Below, piece after piece: positions 50,437-53,868 of a DNA stretch of 53,868 nucleotides. The position numbers and the translations under genes are program-made. A model generated the notes under the pieces. That model did not search any database and was not told the origin of the DNA. It worked only from the letters and a program-made list of their open reading frames with translations. Positions within the stretch are counted from its first letter, which is position 1. Every line of letters starts with the position of its first letter. Source of the DNA: Planctomycetota bacterium (GTDB lineage Bacteria; Planctomycetota; UBA1135; GCA-002686595); contig JANQEJ010000112.1 in assembly GCA_028278425.1 (NCBI GenBank), positions 1 to 53,868 on the forward strand, written 5' to 3'.

Positions 50437-51031
50437 AATCGTCGCCCTGCTCCTCGCGGCGGCCGCCGCCGCCTGCGCGCGCGTCCCCGAACAAGAAACC
50501 GAGCTCTTCACCATGACCGAGAACACGGAAACCGCGACCTTCGGAGCCGGCTGCTACTGGTGCGTCGAAGCCGTGCTCGAACAGCTCGACGGCATTGTCG
50601 ACGTCACCTCGGGCTTCATGGGCGGCGAGGTCGAGAACCCGTCCTACGAGGCCGTCTGCACCGGCACGACCGGCCACGCCGAGGTCGTCCAGGTTACCTT
50701 CGATCCGTCGACGATCGCGTACGACGACCTGCTCTCGTGGTTCTGGCGCCTGCACGACCCGACGACCCTCAACCGCCAGGGCGGCGACGTCGGCACGCAG
50801 TACCGTTCGGCGATCTTCTACCACTCCGAGGAACAGCGCGCCGCGGCCGAAGCGTCGAAGAAGGCCGCCCAGACGGACTTCGCCGATCCGATCGTGACGG
50901 AGATCACCGCGGCCGGTCCGTACTACGAGGCGAAGGCGGACCACCAGGACTACTACCGGCGCAACAAGTCGCAGGGCTACTGCCGCATGGTGATCGCGCC
51001 CAAGCTCGACAAGCTGGGGCTCGAGCAGTAG
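50420..51031 (+). CDS. msrA: Peptide-methionine (S)-S-oxide reductase, lipoprotein form
   Basis: 203 residues. The leader MKQRSRIVALLLAAAAAACA ends in a lipobox-like AAAC with Cys19, so the enzyme is exported. The catalytic motif is FGAGCYWCVEAVL with Cys45. Further family segments are VTSGFMGGEVENPSYEAVC, GHAEVVQVTFDPSTIAYDDL, WRLHDPTTLNRQGGDVGTQYRS (split: HDPTTLNRQGGD and GTQYRS) and a resolving-Cys-region GYCRMVIAPKL near the end. MsrA reduces methionine-S-sulfoxide. A membrane-anchored periplasmic MsrA implies repair of oxidised exported proteins. It overlaps the radical SAM gene by 17 bases. No MsrB domain is present. Confidence 0.93.
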   Translation: MKQRSRIVALLLAAAAAACARVPEQETELFTMTENTETATFGAGCYWCVEAVLEQLDGIVDVTSGFMGGEVENPSYEAVCTGTTGHAEVVQVTFDPSTIAYDDLLSWFWRLHDPTTLNRQGGDVGTQYRSAIFYHSEEQRAAAEASKKAAQTDFADPIVTEITAAGPYYEAKADHQDYYRRNKSQGYCRMVIAPKLDKLGLEQ

Positions 51032-51232
51032 CGCCGCGAACATGGTCTGCGCTTGAACGGCGCGCCGGTGTAGCGCAATCCCCCGCCACTTTGTTCTTCC
51101 GTCGCCGCCGCCCTGAGCTACCCTTGCTCCTGCGCCGCGACGAGCGGTTATCAAGTATGCACTCCATGTTGGCGCCGGTGTCCGAGCGTTGGACGCACGG
51201 CACGCTACCGATACATCAAGGGGACGAAGAGT

Positions 51233-51562
51233 ATGCCTACGATGACGATATTCTCGGTGGAGGAGACCACTACGTTGACGTTCGAGGCGTGGCCGAAGAA
51301 AGAAGGCGAGAGCGCGAAGCGAACCGAGACCGTCGGCACGGTGAAGAACTACAAGGACTTCTTCTGGACCAACCCGTGCCCGAAGGGATTGAAACCGAAG
51401 GTCAAGTCGCGCAAGCCGCCAACAAGGAAGAGCGAACCGACGGAGACGGTGTCCCGATCCGTGTTCGGGTTTTCGTTCTTCTTCACGAGCTACAAGCTCG
51501 CCGTGGTACTGACGACGACAAGTTGCCTGATTGAGAACGAAGTGGACTACGACTGCGTCTAG
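51233..51562 (+). CDS. Possible small ORFan protein of lower GC content
   Basis: 109 residues from ATG 51233, preceded by GGGGA about ten bases upstream. The N-terminal half is MPTMTIFSVEETTTLTFEAW, a basic middle (KGLKPKVKSRKPPTRKSEP) and a C-terminal half of alternating strands (RSVFGFSFFFTSYKLAVVLT, then TSCLIENEVDYDCV). Codon positions are less GC-biased than in the neighbours, so the usual coding test is weak. No homologue was recognised. It lies alone between msrA (201-bp gap, nothing seen) and tRNA-Leu. It may be a transferred or young gene, or not a gene. Confidence 0.4.
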   Translation: MPTMTIFSVEETTTLTFEAWPKKEGESAKRTETVGTVKNYKDFFWTNPCPKGLKPKVKSRKPPTRKSEPTETVSRSVFGFSFFFTSYKLAVVLTTTSCLIENEVDYDCV

Positions 51563-51580
51563 GAGATGCGGTCTCCGCCC

Positions 51581-51601
51581 GGTGAGCGCCCGGGTCTCAC
51601 C
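51581..51601. terminator. Weak hairpin between ORFan and tRNA-Leu
   Basis: GGTGAG (51581-51586) pairs with CTCACC (51596-51601) across a nine-base loop, with an outer CCC/GGG extension after a one-base bulge. There is no T-run. It lies 18 bases after the ORFan's stop and could end that transcript; the rest of this 230-bp gap shows nothing else. Confidence 0.25.
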
Positions 51602-51792
51602 GTGGGCTGATGGTCCTTTGGCCCCCTGCGACCGGCAGGTAGGATCAAGAAGCGTGCTGCAAGTGACCATACGGCCGGGTCGACTAGGGCAAGGAGGGTT
51701 CGCGGGACCTTCCCGGCCATCTATGACGTGCCGTGACGTTGGAGATTGTGCCACCGTCGTTGTAGACCCCTGAGAAACAGGAGTTTGCAGGC

Positions 51793-51877
51793 TGGTGCGG
51801 AAGAGGGGACTCGAACCCCTACACCTTGCGGTACAGGAACCTAAATCCTGCGCGTCTACCAGTTCCGCCACTTCCGC
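51793..51877 (-). tRNA. tRNA-Leu, anticodon UAG (TAG)
   Basis: 85 bases including an encoded CCA end (51793-51795). The acceptor GCGGAAG pairs with CTTCCGC, the D-arm holds TGGTAGACG, the anticodon stem CAGGA/TCCTG encloses the loop TTTAGGT giving anticodon TAG, a long variable arm follows (class II) and the T-arm is GGGG/TTCGAGT/CCCC. These are the features of a bacterial leucine tRNA reading CUN codons. The discriminator base is A as expected for leucine. Confidence 0.97.
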
Positions 51878-51945
51878 GGTGGGTGCAGCCTAACCGGACG
51901 CGGGCGGCGCGACGAGCTAGGATGTCGCGCATGGAGGTTGGACCC

Positions 51946-52632
51946 ATGGCAAAGGCTCTTCCGCTCGTGCTCGCGCTGCTTCCGGTCGTCGTCGGGTGTG
52001 CTGCTGAGGCGGAGCATCGCGCGGCCGACGGCCCGCCGGTCCTCGCCGGGCGTGTCGTCTTTCACGGCGAGCTCCCCGGCGCCGAGCACGTGGATCGGGC
52101 GAAGCGCCACAAGCCGCCGGTCGAGCCGCAACCACCCTTCCGCGCGGGGACCGACGGGGGGCTCGCGGGAGCCGTCGTCAAGATCGAGGCGGACGGTGGC
52201 CCGGCGCCTGCGCCTCTCGAGGTCGCGATGACGCTCGGACACGGCGGCATCGACCCCGTCGTGGTCACCGTTCCGGCCGGGGGCACCGTCATGTTCGCGA
52301 CGGCCGATCCGGGCCATAACTTCGCGCTACACACCTACGCGCGCAGGAACAAGGCCGTCAACGTGAGCTTCCGGGACGGAACCTACGCCTGCACCTACGA
52401 ACGTCCGGAGATCGTGCTCGTGTCCGATGACGTGCACCCCTGGCTTCAGGGGTGGATCTTCGTCACCGACTCGCCGCACACGACCGTCACCGACGCCGAC
52501 GGCCGCTTCCGCTTCGAAGGGCTCGAGCCCGGTCGGCACTCGCTCAAGATCTGGCACCCCGTCGCCGGCAACCGGGAGGTCGACGTCGAGCTCGGCACGG
52601 GCGACGTGCCGGAGATCGAGCTCGGCGGCTGA
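51946..52632 (+). CDS. Lipoprotein with cupredoxin-like and carboxypeptidase-regulatory-like regions
   Basis: 228 residues from ATG 51946, which has GGAGG eight bases upstream; ATGs at 51931 and 51922 are also in frame. The lipoprotein leader ends LPVVVGCAA. Residues about 85-165 follow the pattern of planctomycetal methylamine-utilisation/plastocyanin-like proteins: VTVPAGGTVMFATADPGHNF, then VLVSDDVHPWLQGWIFVTDS. In copper-binding relatives the last segment reads C-D-x-H-P-W-M; here Cys is Asp and Met is Leu, so type 1 copper binding is doubtful. The final 60 residues (TTVTDADGRFRFEGLEPGRH, SLKIWHP) form the regulatory-like beta domain. It is exported and membrane-attached. It converges with the SGNH gene. 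Confidence 0.82.
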   Translation: MAKALPLVLALLPVVVGCAAEAEHRAADGPPVLAGRVVFHGELPGAEHVDRAKRHKPPVEPQPPFRAGTDGGLAGAVVKIEADGGPAPAPLEVAMTLGHGGIDPVVVTVPAGGTVMFATADPGHNFALHTYARRNKAVNVSFRDGTYACTYERPEIVLVSDDVHPWLQGWIFVTDSPHTTVTDADGRFRFEGLEPGRHSLKIWHPVAGNREVDVELGTGDVPEIELGG

Positions 52633-52640
52633 GCTCGCCG

Positions 52641-53798
52641 CTACGGCGTAAGGCCTTCCCGCTCGAGGAACGCGGCGATCTCCTCCGCCGCCAGAAGGTG
52701 ACCGGCCTGGTCCAAGTGCACGTCGAAGTACGGCTTCTCGCCCGGATGCTCGACGCACCAGCGCCTCAGCGCCGGCGTCAGGTCGAGAACCGGATACCCG
52801 TCGGCCTCCCCCGCGGCCGCGAGCTCGCGCTGCGGATAGTCCACGTCGTAGTCCTCCAGGTCGAAGCCGCACTGCGTGCCGACGGCGGCAAACGCCGCAG
52901 GATGGTACTGGTAGGGCGACGGAATGAGCACGAGCGCGAACGGCACGCCGAGCTCCTCCCGGGAATGCCGCGCGAGCTCGCGCAGCGTGTTGCGCGTGAT
53001 CGCGTACGCCTCGGCGCCGTCGGGCGTCGGCTCGCGGCGGAGGATCTCGAAGGCGACACCGGCGGACCACTGGAGGTTTTCGCAGAACATCCCGCGCAGC
53101 GCTCCGGCGTCCTGCTCGAGCGAGCGGAGGTTCCGTCGCTGGTTCCACTGGCGGTAGACGCGCCAGAGGCGGCAGTAGTTGTTGAGCGTGGCGCGCCAGG
53201 TCACGCTCGCATCGGACTCGCCCGGGTCAGCTTGAATCAGGACGCCGTAGCGCACTCTCGTGCGGGCGACACGCGACTCGAGGTTGCCACTGATGTCGTT
53301 GCCCAGGTAACAACCCAAAAGGACCAAGTCGAGCTCGAGCGTCTCCCCAAGGAGCTGAAGCTGCTCGAGCTCCTGGAGCGTGTTGTAGCCGGGGACACCC
53401 AGGTTCAGGACTTCGACGCGCCGCGCGTCGTTCGTGAGCAAGGCTTCGAGCCGCTCCGGATACGACTCCTCCGCGAGCACGTTGTGCCCGAAGCCGAACG
53501 AGTCGCCGAGCGCCGCGACCCGAAACACGCCGGGCTCCTTGGGCCCAAAGGGGTCGTCCCGAAAGCCGTCGGCGTTGGTGCGGATCGCGTGGAGCGCGTC
53601 GCCCTCCATGTCGCCTTCGAAGTCCGGCTTCAGACGAAAGCTCAAGACGTCGTCGTGCTCCCACATGCCCGCCGGATACCCGGACGGGTGAAACGCCCCG
53701 ACTCCGAAGACGCGGAGCCCGATCTCGGCGCCGAGGAACGAGACGACGAGGACGATCGCGACGCGAACGACGAGGCCGCGCGCGGACCGCCGGGTCAC
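52641..53798 (-). CDS. Membrane-anchored SGNH/GDSL-type hydrolase
   Basis: 385 residues from GTG 53798, overlapping the upstream gene's stop as GTGA. One N-terminal hydrophobic segment (LVVRVAIVLVVSFLGAEIGL) anchors it. Block I is RVAALGDSFGFGHN with the catalytic Ser; VLNLGVPGYNTLQELEQL carries the block II Gly; LLGCYLGNDISGN gives the block III Asn; and FDVHLDQAGHLLAA supplies the Asp-His pair of block V. These motifs define SGNH esterases or O-acyl hydrolases. Planctomycetal proteins of this size are often linked to polysaccharide acetylation, which is inference here. The upstream partner is cut off by the window edge. Confidence 0.88.
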   Translation of the reverse strand: MTRRSARGLVVRVAIVLVVSFLGAEIGLRVFGVGAFHPSGYPAGMWEHDDVLSFRLKPDFEGDMEGDALHAIRTNADGFRDDPFGPKEPGVFRVAALGDSFGFGHNVLAEESYPERLEALLTNDARRVEVLNLGVPGYNTLQELEQLQLLGETLELDLVLLGCYLGNDISGNLESRVARTRVRYGVLIQADPGESDASVTWRATLNNYCRLWRVYRQWNQRRNLRSLEQDAGALRGMFCENLQWSAGVAFEILRREPTPDGAEAYAITRNTLRELARHSREELGVPFALVLIPSPYQYHPAAFAAVGTQCGFDLEDYDVDYPQRELAAAGEADGYPVLDLTPALRRWCVEHPGEKPYFDVHLDQAGHLLAAEEIAAFLEREGLTP

Positions 53799-53868
53799 GG
53801 CGCCTCGAAGCTCGTCGCGCCGTCGCTGCCGAAGAGGCGCAGGCGCGGATCGCCGTCCGGCCTTTGCG
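53795..53868 (-). CDS. C-terminal fragment of an unidentified protein (runs off the right edge)
   Basis: The last 23 codons of a minus-strand gene are visible, ending RPDGDPRLRLFGSDGATSFEAP before a TGA that overlaps the SGNH hydrolase GTG (GTGA). Third-position GC bias supports coding. Too little remains to name a family. Its overlap shows that the SGNH hydrolase is not the first gene of its operon. Confidence 0.6.
   Translation of the reverse strand, partial: QRPDGDPRLRLFGSDGATSFEAP

Noticed and set aside
1..53868. rRNA genes, insertion sequences, integrases and replication origins
   Set aside because: None was recognised; no transposase-like protein, terminal repeats of IS type or DnaA-box cluster stood out on reading.

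Overview
The window is a single GC-rich bacterial segment with short intergenic gaps, many ATGA/GTGA overlaps and few strong Shine-Dalgarno sites. Its gene content points to a marine or environmental Planctomycetota, most like the Poly30-type lineages. The signs are DUF1080 (3-keto-glycoside hydrolase-like) domains, a DUF1570-type HExxH/TPR protein, an FG-GAP plus ASPIC/UnbV protein, a bacterial alpha-2-macroglobulin, a lineage-type C-terminal module on several secreted proteins, and many secreted proteins of unknown role. The taxonomic placement is inference from gene content.

Layout. (1) 1-8.3 kb: a truncated membrane-anchored protein, a HAD hydrolase, a small secreted Cys-rich protein and a cytochrome b562-like protein. 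A tight minus-strand operon follows (P460-like haem/TPR lipoprotein, secreted LamG-like protein, membrane LytTR regulator), then a divergent GH127-family protein that appears to lack the catalytic cysteine. (2) 8.5-12.8 kb: a CPA1 Na+/H+ antiporter, then a lower-GC accessory island. One arm is DUF1883, a frameshifted DUF2188 and a SinR/Cas2-fold protein on the minus strand. The divergent arm is a sigma-70-like factor, a small acidic protein and an ImmA/IrrE metallopeptidase. (3) 12.8-25.7 kb: Fpg/MutM, a 2008-residue alpha-2-macroglobulin, a transglutaminase-like secreted protein and partner, a PLP decarboxylase, a GNAT acetyltransferase and a HExxH lipoprotein. (4) 25.7-29.5 kb: a left-handed beta-helix protein and a minus-strand operon of TrmB, a DapB-like dehydrogenase and a Rieske oxygenase. 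(5) 29.6-38.9 kb: an FG-GAP protein, then an overlapping operon of sugar kinase, sodium:solute symporter (frameshifted here), cytochrome c and a glucose/sorbosone-dehydrogenase-like DUF1080 protein, closed by a 15-bp hairpin. (6) 38.9-47.5 kb: an ECF sigma factor that seems to start at CTG, a 588-bp anomalous leader, a membrane protein plus DUF1570 protein, peptide deformylase, and two tandem secreted endonuclease I paralogues. (7) 47.5-53.9 kb: an APC permease, a radical SAM protein, a secreted MsrA, an ORFan, tRNA-Leu(UAG), a cupredoxin-like lipoprotein, an SGNH hydrolase and a truncated gene.

How genes may work together. The 32.7-38.9 kb operon looks like an oxidative sugar-use unit: uptake by the symporter, phosphorylation by the kinase, and periplasmic oxidation or 3-keto-glycoside cleavage feeding cytochrome c. 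The best candidate for an undescribed system is the 10.8-12.5 kb triad, in which a peptidase could act on a small antagonist or on the sigma factor. It shares a 195-bp control region, with an inverted repeat, with the DUF1883 arm. Three reading-frame breaks in the window each fit one extra base in a G/C run of 3-5, so sequencing or assembly error should be excluded before these genes are called dead.
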